Shown here: one piece after another, positions 41,022 to 49,323 of the stretch | Layout: the number at the start of each line of letters is the position of its first letter | Position numbering within the stretch: the stretch's first letter is position 1 | Assembly (NCBI GenBank): GCA_964458265.1 | Contig: CAYWIF010000011.1 | Span: forward strand, 25,082 to 89,081 | DNA length: 64,000 nucleotides | Reading direction: 5' to 3' | Source: JAGVSR01 sp964458265 | GTDB taxonomy: Bacteria > Pseudomonadota > Alphaproteobacteria > Rhizobiales > Hyphomicrobiaceae | Notes under the pieces: generated by a model | Told to the model about the DNA's origin: nothing | The model's input: only the letters and a program-made list of their open reading frames with translations | The model's database searches: none | Position numbers and translations under genes: made by a program

Positions 41022-41077
41022 GCTGCCCCTCACCCTAACCCTCTCCCCGTAACGCTGGCGCGTTGCGGGGAGAGGGG
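41022..41077 (-). repeat. Intergenic palindromic element, family 1 (inverted)
   Basis: GCTGCCCCTCACCC tail, then 17-bp arms at 41039-41055 and 41060-41076 pairing throughout with one T-G pair. The tail and the CCCTCTCCCC arms match the element at 40898 in opposite orientation. Confidence 0.88.
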
Positions 41078-41097
41078 ATGCGCCGCCCACCCAATTC

Positions 41098-41128
41098 TGT
41101 CATCCCGGGGCTCGTCCCCGGGACCCAT
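41098..41128 (+). repeat. Intergenic palindromic element, family 2 (forward)
   Basis: TGTCATCCCGGGG, five-base loop, CCCCGGGACCCAT. This CCCGGG-type element is widespread between genes in Hyphomicrobiales genomes (established as a class; exact family not checked). Confidence 0.85.
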
Positions 41129-41196
41129 CGAGCCGCAATCTCCAACATTATTTGCTGTCGTCGCGCACTCAACCCCTGCCACAAGCCGTTGAACAA

Positions 41197-41226
41197 TGGA
41201 TCCCGGGCATAAAGCCCGGGATGACA
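41197..41226 (-). repeat. Intergenic palindromic element, family 2 (inverted)
   Basis: ATCCCGGGC / GCCCGGGAT arms with loop ATAAA, followed by GACA. Its reverse complement has the same frame TGTCATCCCGGG...CCCGGGA.CCAT as the element at 41098. Confidence 0.85.
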
Positions 41227-41238
41227 TCGGTGGGCATC

Positions 41239-42801
41239 TTAGGCCCCGCCTTTTACCCGATACGCCTTCTGCAACTCGCTCCGCTTCACCTTCCCATTCG
41301 GCGTGCGCGGCAGCGCATCCACCACAACAATCTCGCGCGGGCATTTGTATTGCGCCAGCCGCTCTTTCGCGAACGCCATCACGCTTCCCGCATCCACCCT
41401 ATGCCCAGGCTTGGCGACGAGAAATGCGCCGATCAACGTCACGCCTTCACGCGGTGAAATCTCCGCGCACGCGACCTCCGCCACATCCGGATGCTGCGCA
41501 ATCGCTGTCTCCACTTCCAACGGCGACACGCGATAGCCCAGCGCCTTCATCACATCGTTGGCTCGACCCTGATGAAAAATGTAGCCATCCGCATCGATGA
41601 TCGCGAGATCGCCGCCGAGGAACCACTCACCGCGATAAACCTCCGCCTCTTCATCCGCGCGGTTCCAATACCCGAGCATGAGGCCAGGATCGGAGCGGTG
41701 CACCGCTAGCAGCCCTTCCTCGCCAGCTGGTAATGGATCTGTCCCGCCGTCAACCGGCAGCACCGCCACACGCCGCCCCGGCTGCGCGCGTCCGGGTGAG
41801 CCTTCCTTGCGCACCATGCCCGGACACGTCGACACGTAGGTCGAAATCTCGCTCATCCCCAACGCTTCGTAGAGTTCGGTCCCAGTCCGCGCATGCCAAT
41901 CCCCGAACAATGACGGAGCAGGGGCTTCGCCCGCGATCAGCCCATGCCGCAGCGGTCTCACATCCAGCGGCCCCGGCGGCGCATACTTGAGGATCTGCCG
42001 GAACAACCCCGGCACGGCGGCGAAGATCGTCGCTCCCGTCTTGCGGATTACCGCCGGCCAAACCTCGGGCGTCTTCCCCCCGACAAAAATCGCGCTGGTC
42101 ACGCCGTTGGCCCAGGGATCAATAAGCCCAGTCCCAAGCGTGTAGGTCCAGTTGAACGCGCCGGCGTGAAGCATGACGTCGTTGGGGCGGATGCCATACC
42201 AGCCCTGATACGTCCGCGACCGGCCGAGCGCCACGCGATGCGCGTGCACGACCCCCTTCGGCCGCGCCGTCGTCCCCGACGTGTAGAGCAGATACGCCGG
42301 ATCGTCCGCCCGCGTATCGGCATACGTTCCCCGCCGCGCGTACTGGATCATACCGCGCACATCGTCTTCTTCGAGAACCATCACATCGGCCGGAATGTCT
42401 CCCCGCGGCAGATGCGGCGCGAGCGCCACCGCACGCGGCGCGCTATCCGTCATAAGAAAATCGGCCTCGGCTGCCGTGAGCTGACTAGATGTCGCCACCG
42501 CGATCAATCCAGCCGCGATCGCGCCGAAATAAAGGATCGGATACGTGCTCGTATTGTCGAGCCGGATGAGAATACGGTCGCCGGGTTGCAAGCCCCGGTC
42601 CTCCAGCGCTGCCGCCACCCGCAAGACCGCGTCTTCCATTTGCTGAAACGTCCAGGACTCCAACGCCGGCGCGCCGGGCGCGGGATCGTCGACCACCACC
42701 AGCGCCGGTTTATCCGGCAAGCGCTCGGCTTGAGCGGCCAGGCAGTAGCGCGCCATGTTAAATCGCTCGGGGATGACGAGAGGGGATAAGGCGACGGTCA
42801 T
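41239..42801 (-). CDS. AMP-forming acyl-CoA synthetase
   Basis: 520 residues of the acyl-adenylate-forming superfamily. P-loop-like Tyr-Thr-Ser-Gly-Thr-Thr-Ala-Arg-Pro-Lys-Gly near residue 166, the Tyr-Glu-Ala-Leu-Gly-Met-Ser-Glu motif near 300, Gly-Asp-Leu near 395 and the catalytic Lys in Pro-Asn-Gly-Lys-Val-Lys-Arg near the C-terminus. Closest in layout to benzoate-CoA ligase-type enzymes, but the acid substrate is not predictable. ATG at 42801 fits the family; an upstream in-frame start at 42843 is less likely. Confidence 0.88.
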   Translation of the reverse strand: MTVALSPLVIPERFNMARYCLAAQAERLPDKPALVVVDDPAPGAPALESWTFQQMEDAVLRVAAALEDRGLQPGDRILIRLDNTSTYPILYFGAIAAGLIAVATSSQLTAAEADFLMTDSAPRAVALAPHLPRGDIPADVMVLEEDDVRGMIQYARRGTYADTRADDPAYLLYTSGTTARPKGVVHAHRVALGRSRTYQGWYGIRPNDVMLHAGAFNWTYTLGTGLIDPWANGVTSAIFVGGKTPEVWPAVIRKTGATIFAAVPGLFRQILKYAPPGPLDVRPLRHGLIAGEAPAPSLFGDWHARTGTELYEALGMSEISTYVSTCPGMVRKEGSPGRAQPGRRVAVLPVDGGTDPLPAGEEGLLAVHRSDPGLMLGYWNRADEEAEVYRGEWFLGGDLAIIDADGYIFHQGRANDVMKALGYRVSPLEVETAIAQHPDVAEVACAEISPREGVTLIGAFLVAKPGHRVDAGSVMAFAKERLAQYKCPREIVVVDALPRTPNGKVKRSELQKAYRVKGGA

Positions 42802-42852
42802 GGGCGACGGGTTGGCATGGCAGGAGGGGGTTGTGAGCGACAATGCTCAGGC

Positions 42853-44697
42853 CTACCTCGCTCCGTCAATCCACCACGTATCGAGGCTGTAACCCCACAG
42901 CGGAAAGCGCGCCGGCCCCTGGACTTGCTTCCAGTGGGCCACCCACTGCCGCGAAGCATGAAAGAGCGGAATGACGTAGTGACCCGACAGCAGAACGCGG
43001 TCCAGAGCCCGCACGGCCGAGGTGAAATCCTGGTCGTCCTTCGCCTCGAGCAGCCGCTTGATCATGGCATCGACCGCCGGGTTTTTGACGCCCACGAAGT
43101 TGAATGATCCCGGCGTATCTGCCGTCCGGCTGTCCCAGCGAAACACCTGCTCGTTGCCCGGCGAAAGCGACGATGGCCACGCCGTCTGGATCATGTCGTA
43201 GTCGTAGTCTTTCAGCCGCGACTGATATTGCGCGCTGTCCACCACCCGCAACCGCGCCGCAATTCCAAGCTTCGCCAGATCGGACACGAAGCTCGCCATC
43301 AGCCGTTGCTGTACGGTCGAGCCGGCCAGGATCTCAAAGCTGAGCGGCTGCCGCGTCTGCTTGTGGATGAGCCGCCCGCGCTCGATCACGTACCCGGCCT
43401 CGCTGAACAAGCGGAAAGCCTCGCGGGCGTTGTCCCGGTTGTGCCCCGTGCCGTCGCTGACCGGCATCCGGTAACGGCCCTCCATCACATCGGGAAGAAC
43501 GGCGTCGGGAAACGGCGCCAGCAATTCCCGCTCGCGCGCGTCGGCGGGACGGCCTGCGGACGACAGATACGACCGCTCGAAGAAGCTCTCCGTGCGCTTA
43601 TACAGTCCGTGGTAGAGCGTTTTGTTCACCCACTCGAAATTGAAAAGCAGCAACAGCCCGCGCCTGACGCGCGGGTCTTGAAAAACAGGCCGCCGGATGT
43701 TGAACGCCAGCGCCGACATACCGGCCGGCAGGCCCGTTTCGACCTCGCGCATCAGCAGCCGTCCGTCCCGCTTGGCGGCAATCTCGTAGCCCGACGACCA
43801 CAGCTTCGGGTCGTCTTCGCTGCGGATGCTGAGAACTCCGGACTTGAACGCCTCGAACTGCACGCTCATGTCGCGGAAGTATTCGTACCGGATCTCGTCG
43901 AAGTTGAACCGTCCGCGGTTCACCGGAAGGTCACGCCCCCAGTACTCGGGATTGCGCCTGTAAGTGATGGAACGTCCGGCATCGACAGCGCCGATGACGT
44001 AGGGGCCCGAACCGACGACGGGCGCGAGCGTCGTGCGATCGAACGTTTCCGGCGTCAGCAAGTGCTTTGGCAGTACGGGCATCGACGCCATGATGAGCGG
44101 CATCTCGCGATCGCCGCTGTCGTCGAAGACGAACTTCACGGCGTGATCGGATACCCGCTCTGTCTTCACAACTTTTTTGTAAGAGTTGCGATGGTTCGGC
44201 CGCCCACGGGCGCGCAACGTCTCCATGGAAAAAATGACGTCGTCGGCGGTGACCGGTTTGCCGTCGGAAAACCGCGCGGCCGGATCAAGATGAAATGTCA
44301 CCCACGACCGGTCATCGGGTACGTCGATGGATTTCGCGATCAGGCCGTACATTGTAAACGGCTCGTCGAAGCCGCGCGCCATCAACGTCTCATATACCCA
44401 TTCGCGCACGCCGGCGGCCGCCTCACCCCGAATGATGAGGGGATTTAGGGTGTCGAACGAGCCGGTCTGCCCGAGCACGACCCGCCCTCCCTTCGGAGCA
44501 TTCGGGTCGCTGTAGCCGAAATGCGCGAAACCGGCCGGGTACTTCGGCGATCCGTGCATGGCGATCGCGTGCGACCTCGATTGCGCCAAGGCTGTCCCGC
44601 ACACCATGGCGGCAGATGCGGCCACCGCCAGAACCGATGCTGGCAAGCGCCATGACCTTAGGCGGGCGATCGGTTGGCGGCGCGCTGGGCGCGGCAT
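42853..44697 (-). CDS. YejA-like ABC transporter substrate-binding protein (SBP family 5)
   Basis: 614 residues. A signal peptide ends near Ala-Leu-Ala, followed by a family 5 solute-binding domain with the opening His-Gly-Ser-Pro-Lys-Tyr and Phe-Xaa-Tyr-Xaa-Asp-Pro-Asn-Ala-Pro-Lys-Gly-Gly segment found in the YejA/microcin C branch of oligopeptide-binding proteins. No permease or ATPase gene lies beside it, so it is an orphan binding protein or uses a transporter elsewhere. Start 44697 has GGAGACGTC upstream. Confidence 0.9.
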   Translation of the reverse strand: MPRPARRQPIARLRSWRLPASVLAVAASAAMVCGTALAQSRSHAIAMHGSPKYPAGFAHFGYSDPNAPKGGRVVLGQTGSFDTLNPLIIRGEAAAGVREWVYETLMARGFDEPFTMYGLIAKSIDVPDDRSWVTFHLDPAARFSDGKPVTADDVIFSMETLRARGRPNHRNSYKKVVKTERVSDHAVKFVFDDSGDREMPLIMASMPVLPKHLLTPETFDRTTLAPVVGSGPYVIGAVDAGRSITYRRNPEYWGRDLPVNRGRFNFDEIRYEYFRDMSVQFEAFKSGVLSIRSEDDPKLWSSGYEIAAKRDGRLLMREVETGLPAGMSALAFNIRRPVFQDPRVRRGLLLLFNFEWVNKTLYHGLYKRTESFFERSYLSSAGRPADARERELLAPFPDAVLPDVMEGRYRMPVSDGTGHNRDNAREAFRLFSEAGYVIERGRLIHKQTRQPLSFEILAGSTVQQRLMASFVSDLAKLGIAARLRVVDSAQYQSRLKDYDYDMIQTAWPSSLSPGNEQVFRWDSRTADTPGSFNFVGVKNPAVDAMIKRLLEAKDDQDFTSAVRALDRVLLSGHYVIPLFHASRQWVAHWKQVQGPARFPLWGYSLDTWWIDGAR

Positions 44698-45064
44698 GAC
44701 GTCTCCGAGGTTAGATCGGGATAGAACAAACCACCCGTAGCGACCGTCACGGGGCGAATTTACCATATTGGCTGCATGTGGTTAGCCGCCTTAGCAGCGA
44801 ACGCCTTATAGCTCAAAGAGGACCGATCCGTGGCCAGTTTGCAACGACCCCGTGCGTACCCCTGTGCATGGCTTTGGGCGAGCTATTCCGGTCACGGGAT
44901 TGCCGCAATCCGAGCCTTAGTGCCCCACGGCTGGCGCAAGGGCGCTCAAGGATGTGCAGGCTCGACGAAAAGCCGTTCGATCCAGTGTCCCAACGACCCT
45001 GACAATCGCGCGCCATAGAGGGGTGGAGCCGGTGATCCGGCTCAGAGAGAAAGGTCGATATTTC

Positions 45065-45901
45065 ATGGCACACGCACGTTCGTCTGGTTTCAGTTCCCTG
45101 AGCGCGCTCGCCGCAGCTCTGGCCGTCGCCGCCACGCCCGCTTTGGCGCAGGATAAGCCGGCCGCCGCGCCAGCACCGGCTGCACCCGCCGCGGCCGCTG
45201 CTGCTCCTGCCAAGGACGCTGCCGCCGCCAACAAGAGCGCCTGGGTCAAGCTGTGCGAAAAGACACCGTTGGTGAAAAAGGGCGAAGACGGCAAGGAAGT
45301 GAAGGAAGAAAAGAACATCTGCCTCACCCACCATGAGCGCCTCGACGGCAATTCCGGCATGGTGCTCGTATCGGCCGCGATCCGCGAAGTCGAAGGTCAG
45401 GACAAGAAGCACATCATGGTCATGGTGCCGCTCGGCATGGCGCTGCCGCCAGGTCTGCGCGCCGCGGTCTACACCAAGGATCAGTGGGCCAAGATCGCCA
45501 AGAACGAGAAGGTCGACGACAAGGAATTGAAGCCGGTCGATCTCAAGTATTCGCTATGTCACGCTTCGGGTTGCACGGCTGAAATCGACGCTGACGCCGG
45601 CATCATCGACCAGATGAAGGCAGGTGGCGGCATCATGATCGTCGCCATGAATGCAGCGGCCCAGCCGATCGGCTTCCCCGTCCCGCTCGATGGCTTCACG
45701 GATGCATTCGCCGGCAAGCCCATCGACAACGCCGAATACAAAAAGGCCCGCGGGCAGCTGATGGCTCAGATCCGCGACCGCCAGAAGGCTGCAATCGAGA
45801 AGTTCAAGGCCGAGCAGTTGAAGAAACTTCCCACCGACGGTCCCGGTGCCCCGCCGACAACCACGGGGTCGGCGCCTGCCAAGCCGGCCGAAAAGAACTA
45901 G
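45065..45901 (+). CDS. Invasion-associated locus B (IalB) family protein
   Basis: 278 residues: signal peptide (cleavage after Leu-Ala), Ala/Pro-rich linker (28-58) and an IalB domain with four cysteines (in Leu-Cys-Glu-Lys, Ile-Cys-Leu, Leu-Cys-His and Gly-Cys-Thr) that probably make two disulfides. IalB proteins are periplasmic or surface proteins common in Hyphomicrobiales; in Bartonella the locus was linked to erythrocyte entry, but in free-living species the role is unknown. The C-terminal tail is Lys/Pro/Thr-rich. A strong terminator follows. Confidence 0.9.
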   Translation: MAHARSSGFSSLSALAAALAVAATPALAQDKPAAAPAPAAPAAAAAAPAKDAAAANKSAWVKLCEKTPLVKKGEDGKEVKEEKNICLTHHERLDGNSGMVLVSAAIREVEGQDKKHIMVMVPLGMALPPGLRAAVYTKDQWAKIAKNEKVDDKELKPVDLKYSLCHASGCTAEIDADAGIIDQMKAGGGIMIVAMNAAAQPIGFPVPLDGFTDAFAGKPIDNAEYKKARGQLMAQIRDRQKAAIEKFKAEQLKKLPTDGPGAPPTTTGSAPAKPAEKN

Positions 45902-45924
45902 CCGCGGCTCCAGCTGACAACGAG

Positions 45925-45956
45925 AACCGCCCGGTGGCTCCACCGGGCGGTTTTTT
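45925..45956 (+). terminator. Terminator of IalB gene
   Basis: Perfect 13-bp stem AACCGCCCGGTGG / CCACCGGGCGGTT with a two-base loop, ending in six Ts. Confidence 0.95.
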
Positions 45957-45988
45957 CGTGCCCACTCCAATCCGAGAACCGGAAAAAT

Positions 45989-46669
45989 TCAGTTCAGCAT
46001 GGCCAGGAAAACCGGACGGTAGCGCCCGTCGTCGTCTTCCTCGAAGTACTCGGCAACCTGGGGATGACGCACAGGCACACCGGTCGTATCGGCGACGAGA
46101 TTCTGCTCCGAAACGTAGGCGATGTACTCGGTTTCCGAATTCTCCGCGAGCAAGTGGTAGAACGGCTGGTTCTTTTTCGGCCGCATCTTCTCCGGGATCG
46201 ACAACCACCAGTCTTCGGTATTGGCGAAGACGGGATCGATATCGAAGATTACCCCGCGAAACGGGTGGTACTTGTGCCGGACAACGTCGCCGACGGCAAA
46301 CCGCGCCAGCAACATCCCCGAACGCGACCGGGAAGACTTCGGGCGCGCCGTCTTTTGAATGACGGAGCGCTTGCCACCCGCCGGCATTTGCGACCCCGCC
46401 GCTTTCTCACTGGGTCGCTTGCGGGATTGCTGACTTTGCAGCGCCGAACCCGTGGACGCCTCGCGGGGTGCGGCACGCCCCTTCTTTTGAGTTTGTGTCT
46501 CCGCTTTCGCCCGGTTCGTTTCAACCCGCGTTGCGGATGAAGATTTGGCTGCGCGAATCGGCTTGGCCGCTTGCTTGACGTCCGGCGTGCGCGCGGCGAG
46601 CTTTTTGCTCTTGCCCCCGCCGGCCGGTGTCGTTGTACGCTTTGCACTCATCCCAGGATTACGTGCCAT
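45989..46669 (-). CDS. hspQ: HspQ-domain protein with long basic N-terminal extension
   Basis: About 226 residues. The C-terminal 108 residues are a complete HspQ/YccV domain (Phe-Ala-Val-Gly-Asp-Val-Val-Arg-His-Lys, Trp-Trp near the middle, Tyr-Val-Ser-Glu-Gln-Asn-Leu). HspQ binds hemimethylated DNA in vitro and modulates Lon proteolysis and DnaA stability in enterobacteria. The first 118 residues are an Ala/Lys/Arg/Ser-rich low-complexity tail absent from normal HspQ. Starts at 46729 (overlapping the upstream stop as TAATG), 46669, 46651 and 46315 (core only) are possible; none has a strong Shine-Dalgarno, so the extension's length is uncertain. Confidence 0.75.
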   Translation of the reverse strand: MARNPGMSAKRTTTPAGGGKSKKLAARTPDVKQAAKPIRAAKSSSATRVETNRAKAETQTQKKGRAAPREASTGSALQSQQSRKRPSEKAAGSQMPAGGKRSVIQKTARPKSSRSRSGMLLARFAVGDVVRHKYHPFRGVIFDIDPVFANTEDWWLSIPEKMRPKKNQPFYHLLAENSETEYIAYVSEQNLVADTTGVPVRHPQVAEYFEEDDDGRYRPVFLAMLN

Positions 46670-46728
46670 ACCGGCCGCCCGTGTCAAGCTTCGGCTGGCC
46701 TTGCCGCTGCCGTGCTTTTGACGCGCCA

Positions 46729-47781
46729 TTAAAAGCCATACGCCGTCGCGCGCTCGGGATCCTTGGAAGCGACGAGGCGCGCCAGATCGACGATGACCTT
46801 TGCCTGCTTCCAGGTGGCATCGTCCTGCATTTTGCCGTCGATCATGACTGCCCCCGTACCGTCGGGCATGGCGTCCAAAATCCGCTTGGCGAACGCCACT
46901 TCCTTGGGGTCCGGGGAAAACACACGCTTGGCGATCTCGATTTGCGAGGGATGCAACGACCATGCGCCGAGACAACCCTGCAGGAATGCATTGCGGAACT
47001 GGGCCTCGCACGCCGCGCTATCCGCGAAATCTCCGAACGGGCCATAGAACGGCTTCAAACCGTATGACAGGCAGGCATCCACCATCTTGCCGACGGTGTA
47101 GTGCCACAGGTCCTGCTGGAAATGCGCGCGCGCCCCACCATTATCCGAGGGGTCTGCCAGTACGCCATAATCGGGATGACCGCCGCCCACCCGTGTCGTC
47201 TTCATGCCGCGCGAGGCGGCCAAATCTGCCGGCCCAAGGCTCATGCCATGCATGCGCGGCGAAGCGGCGGCAATGTCCTCGACGTTCTTCACGCCTTCGG
47301 CGGTTTCGAGGATGGCATGGATGAGGATCGGACGTGTGACGCCATGCTTCGCTTCGAGCTGAGCCAGCAACTGGTCGAGGTAGTGGATATCCCACGGCCC
47401 TTCCACCTTGGGCAGCATGATCACATCGACTTTGTTGCCCGCGTGCTTGACGATCTCGGTGACGTCTTCGAGCATCCAAGGCGAGTTTAGGCAGTTGATC
47501 CGCGTCCAAAGCCCAGTCTGGCCGAAATCGAACGCATTCGCCATCGACACGAACCCCGCCCGCGCCTGCTCCTTCTCGCCGACGGCGATCGCATCTTCGA
47601 GGTTCCCCAGAACCACGTCGACCTGGCCGATCGTGTCCTTAAGCTTGGCGCGAATTTTCTCATTGTGCGGCGGGATGAAGTGGATCATCCGCTCGATGCG
47701 GACGGGTAGGGCGCGGTAGGGTTCCGGCGCGCCGATGGCGAGGGGAGCGAAGTGTTTGGTGGGCGTGCGCGTGGCGCTCAT
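46729..47781 (-). CDS. mcl: L-malyl-CoA/beta-methylmalyl-CoA lyase, Chloroflexus type
   Basis: 350 residues of the HpcH/HpaI-CitE superfamily. The N-terminal Pro-Leu-Ala-Ile-Gly-Ala-Pro-Glu-Pro, the Val-Glu-Gly-Pro-Trp-Asp-Ile-His segment and the Met-Lys-Thr-Thr-Arg-Val-Gly-Gly-Gly-His loop closely resemble the trifunctional Mcl of Chloroflexus, rather than the shorter MclA of the Methylobacterium serine cycle. Glu of Leu-Glu-Asp-Ala and of Leu-Glu-Thr-Ala-Glu should bind Mg. It cleaves or forms malyl-CoA (acetyl-CoA plus glyoxylate) and methylmalyl-CoA (propionyl-CoA plus glyoxylate). Stop overlaps a possible hspQ start. Confidence 0.9.
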   Translation of the reverse strand: MSATRTPTKHFAPLAIGAPEPYRALPVRIERMIHFIPPHNEKIRAKLKDTIGQVDVVLGNLEDAIAVGEKEQARAGFVSMANAFDFGQTGLWTRINCLNSPWMLEDVTEIVKHAGNKVDVIMLPKVEGPWDIHYLDQLLAQLEAKHGVTRPILIHAILETAEGVKNVEDIAAASPRMHGMSLGPADLAASRGMKTTRVGGGHPDYGVLADPSDNGGARAHFQQDLWHYTVGKMVDACLSYGLKPFYGPFGDFADSAACEAQFRNAFLQGCLGAWSLHPSQIEIAKRVFSPDPKEVAFAKRILDAMPDGTGAVMIDGKMQDDATWKQAKVIVDLARLVASKDPERATAYGF

Positions 47782-47916
47782 GACGATGCGGAACCTTCTA
47801 AGGTGCTTTGCGAAGCGGATGGAATGGGGATTGTTGCGCCGCACATTAGGCTGGGCTGACGCGCTGTCAATCGTCGCAATTGCCCCCGGAAAGAAGCGAG
47901 TCGGCTAGGGTCGCGC

Positions 47917-47942
47917 GGAACATTGCCGGCAAATGCCGCGTT
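47917..47942 (+). promoter_or_regulatory. EcfG-type stress promoter before GH3 gene
   Basis: GGAAC (47917-47921), 17 bases, CGTT (47939-47942): an exact match to the alphaproteobacterial general-stress sigma consensus. The -10 box ends 22 bases before the ATG at 47965, with AAGGAT between. Confidence 0.65.
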
Positions 47943-47964
47943 CTAGGCTTAAGGATCGGAATTG

Positions 47965-49317
47965 ATGCCGAGCGGCCGTAAACCGAAGCCGAATTGCACC
48001 GTGCCCCGTTGCCGGGTGGTCGCGGCAACTGTCTGTGCCTTGCTGACCTGCTCTCCCGCGGCGGCAGAGCCTGTCTCAATCCATCAGGCCGCCGCCAGCG
48101 AACTCATGGCGAAGGCCAATATCAAGTCCAGCCGCAAGGCACCGCGTCGCAACGCGTCACCGCCGGTTGCAGCGCAGCCACCTGCACCTCTCAAAGTCCT
48201 GTCCAGGAACGAAATCCTTGAGGCCGATCCCGCAATTCTCGAACGCCTCGGCAGGCATATTGTCATCGGCTACCACAACCCGCAGACGGTGCGAGCGCTC
48301 GTCGAGAAAAAGGCCATCGCTGGCATCTTCATCACCGACCACAATGTGCGCCGGCGAAAAGTGGCCGACGTCCGCGCCGAGATCGATGCCTTGCAGCAGA
48401 TCCGCGCAGGCCAGGACCTGCCGCCGCTCATCATCGCCGCCGACCAGGAGGGTGGCGCGGTCGCTCGCCTGACGCCGCCGCTTATTCGCCAGCCGAGCCT
48501 TGCCCGCGTCTTGCGTACATTGAAATCCGGCGAAAGTGCCAGGGACGCCGTGACCGCCTATGCGCGCAAGCAGGCAACCGAATTGAAGCGCATCGGCGTC
48601 AATTTGAATTTTGCTCCAGTGGTCGATCTCAAACTCGACCCCAAGCGCCGCAGCGATGGCGAGACGCAACTCCGGCACCGCGCGCTGTCGTCCGACCCCA
48701 AGGTCGTGAGCGACGCTGCCGGATGGTACTGCGACGCGCTCGCGGAAGAAGGCGTCTACTGCACGATCAAGCATTTTCCCGGCCTGGGGCGCGTTAAGCT
48801 CGATACTCACCGCCGCGTCGGCGACATCAAGGCGCCGCTTATCGAATTGAAAGGTGCCGACTGGATTCCGTTCCGCGACCTGATGGGTCGTCCGCACGTC
48901 GTCACGATGCTGGGGCACGTGCGTCTGCGCGAAGTGGACGGCGAAACGCCCGCGTCTTTCTCAACCCGGGTGATCGACGGACTTATTCGAACCGAATGGG
49001 ACCATAAAGGCCTGCTCATCACCGACGACTTTTCGATGGGCGCGGTAACGCGTGCCAAGGAAGGAATTGGAACGGCTGCGGTCAAGGCGCTCAACGCGGG
49101 CGCCGACATCGTGCTCATATCCTTCAGCGACAAACACTTGAATACAGTGATGACAGCCTTGATCGATGCCGAAAAGCAAGGTCAGTTCGATGCCGGCGTG
49201 CGGGCAGCGAGCCTTGAGCGGTTGAAGCGGCTGCCCGCCGCTCAAGCTCCGCCAATCGCAGAACCGGCAGCATCGCCAGACAGTATTCCTGCCAACGGGA
49301 CGGCCGCCGTTCCCTGA
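47965..49317 (+). CDS. Exported family 3 glycoside hydrolase, NagZ-like
   Basis: 450 residues. A signal peptide (about 1-33, ending Ala-Ala-Ala) and linker lead to a GH3 N-terminal domain. Family marks are Asp-Gln-Glu-Gly-Gly near residue 165, Lys-His-Phe-Pro-Gly-Leu-Gly near 269 followed by Asp-Thr-His (general-acid His), and Ile-Thr-Asp-Asp-Phe-Ser-Met-Gly near 352, where Asp is the nucleophile. Such enzymes release beta-N-acetylglucosamine from muropeptides, but classical NagZ is cytoplasmic and about 340 residues, so this secreted form differs. The TTG at 47962 is an alternative start. Confidence 0.85.
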   Translation: MPSGRKPKPNCTVPRCRVVAATVCALLTCSPAAAEPVSIHQAAASELMAKANIKSSRKAPRRNASPPVAAQPPAPLKVLSRNEILEADPAILERLGRHIVIGYHNPQTVRALVEKKAIAGIFITDHNVRRRKVADVRAEIDALQQIRAGQDLPPLIIAADQEGGAVARLTPPLIRQPSLARVLRTLKSGESARDAVTAYARKQATELKRIGVNLNFAPVVDLKLDPKRRSDGETQLRHRALSSDPKVVSDAAGWYCDALAEEGVYCTIKHFPGLGRVKLDTHRRVGDIKAPLIELKGADWIPFRDLMGRPHVVTMLGHVRLREVDGETPASFSTRVIDGLIRTEWDHKGLLITDDFSMGAVTRAKEGIGTAAVKALNAGADIVLISFSDKHLNTVMTALIDAEKQGQFDAGVRAASLERLKRLPAAQAPPIAEPAASPDSIPANGTAAVP

Positions 49318-49323
49318 ACCCCA

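Larger units (their letters stand above)
40876..41238. other. Repeat-filled spacer after mfd
   Basis: 363 bases between convergent genes without a plausible gene. Four palindromic elements (listed separately) make up two inverted pairs. They may end transcription from both sides. Confidence 0.8.

Noticed and set aside
40898..41226. Regularly spaced palindromes as a CRISPR array
   Set aside because: Two different repeat families in opposite orientation, with no equal-length spacers and no cas genes.
44767..45064. Possible tRNA or small RNA in the spacer before the IalB gene
   Set aside because: No cloverleaf, T-loop consensus or terminator could be traced; treated as promoter and leader.
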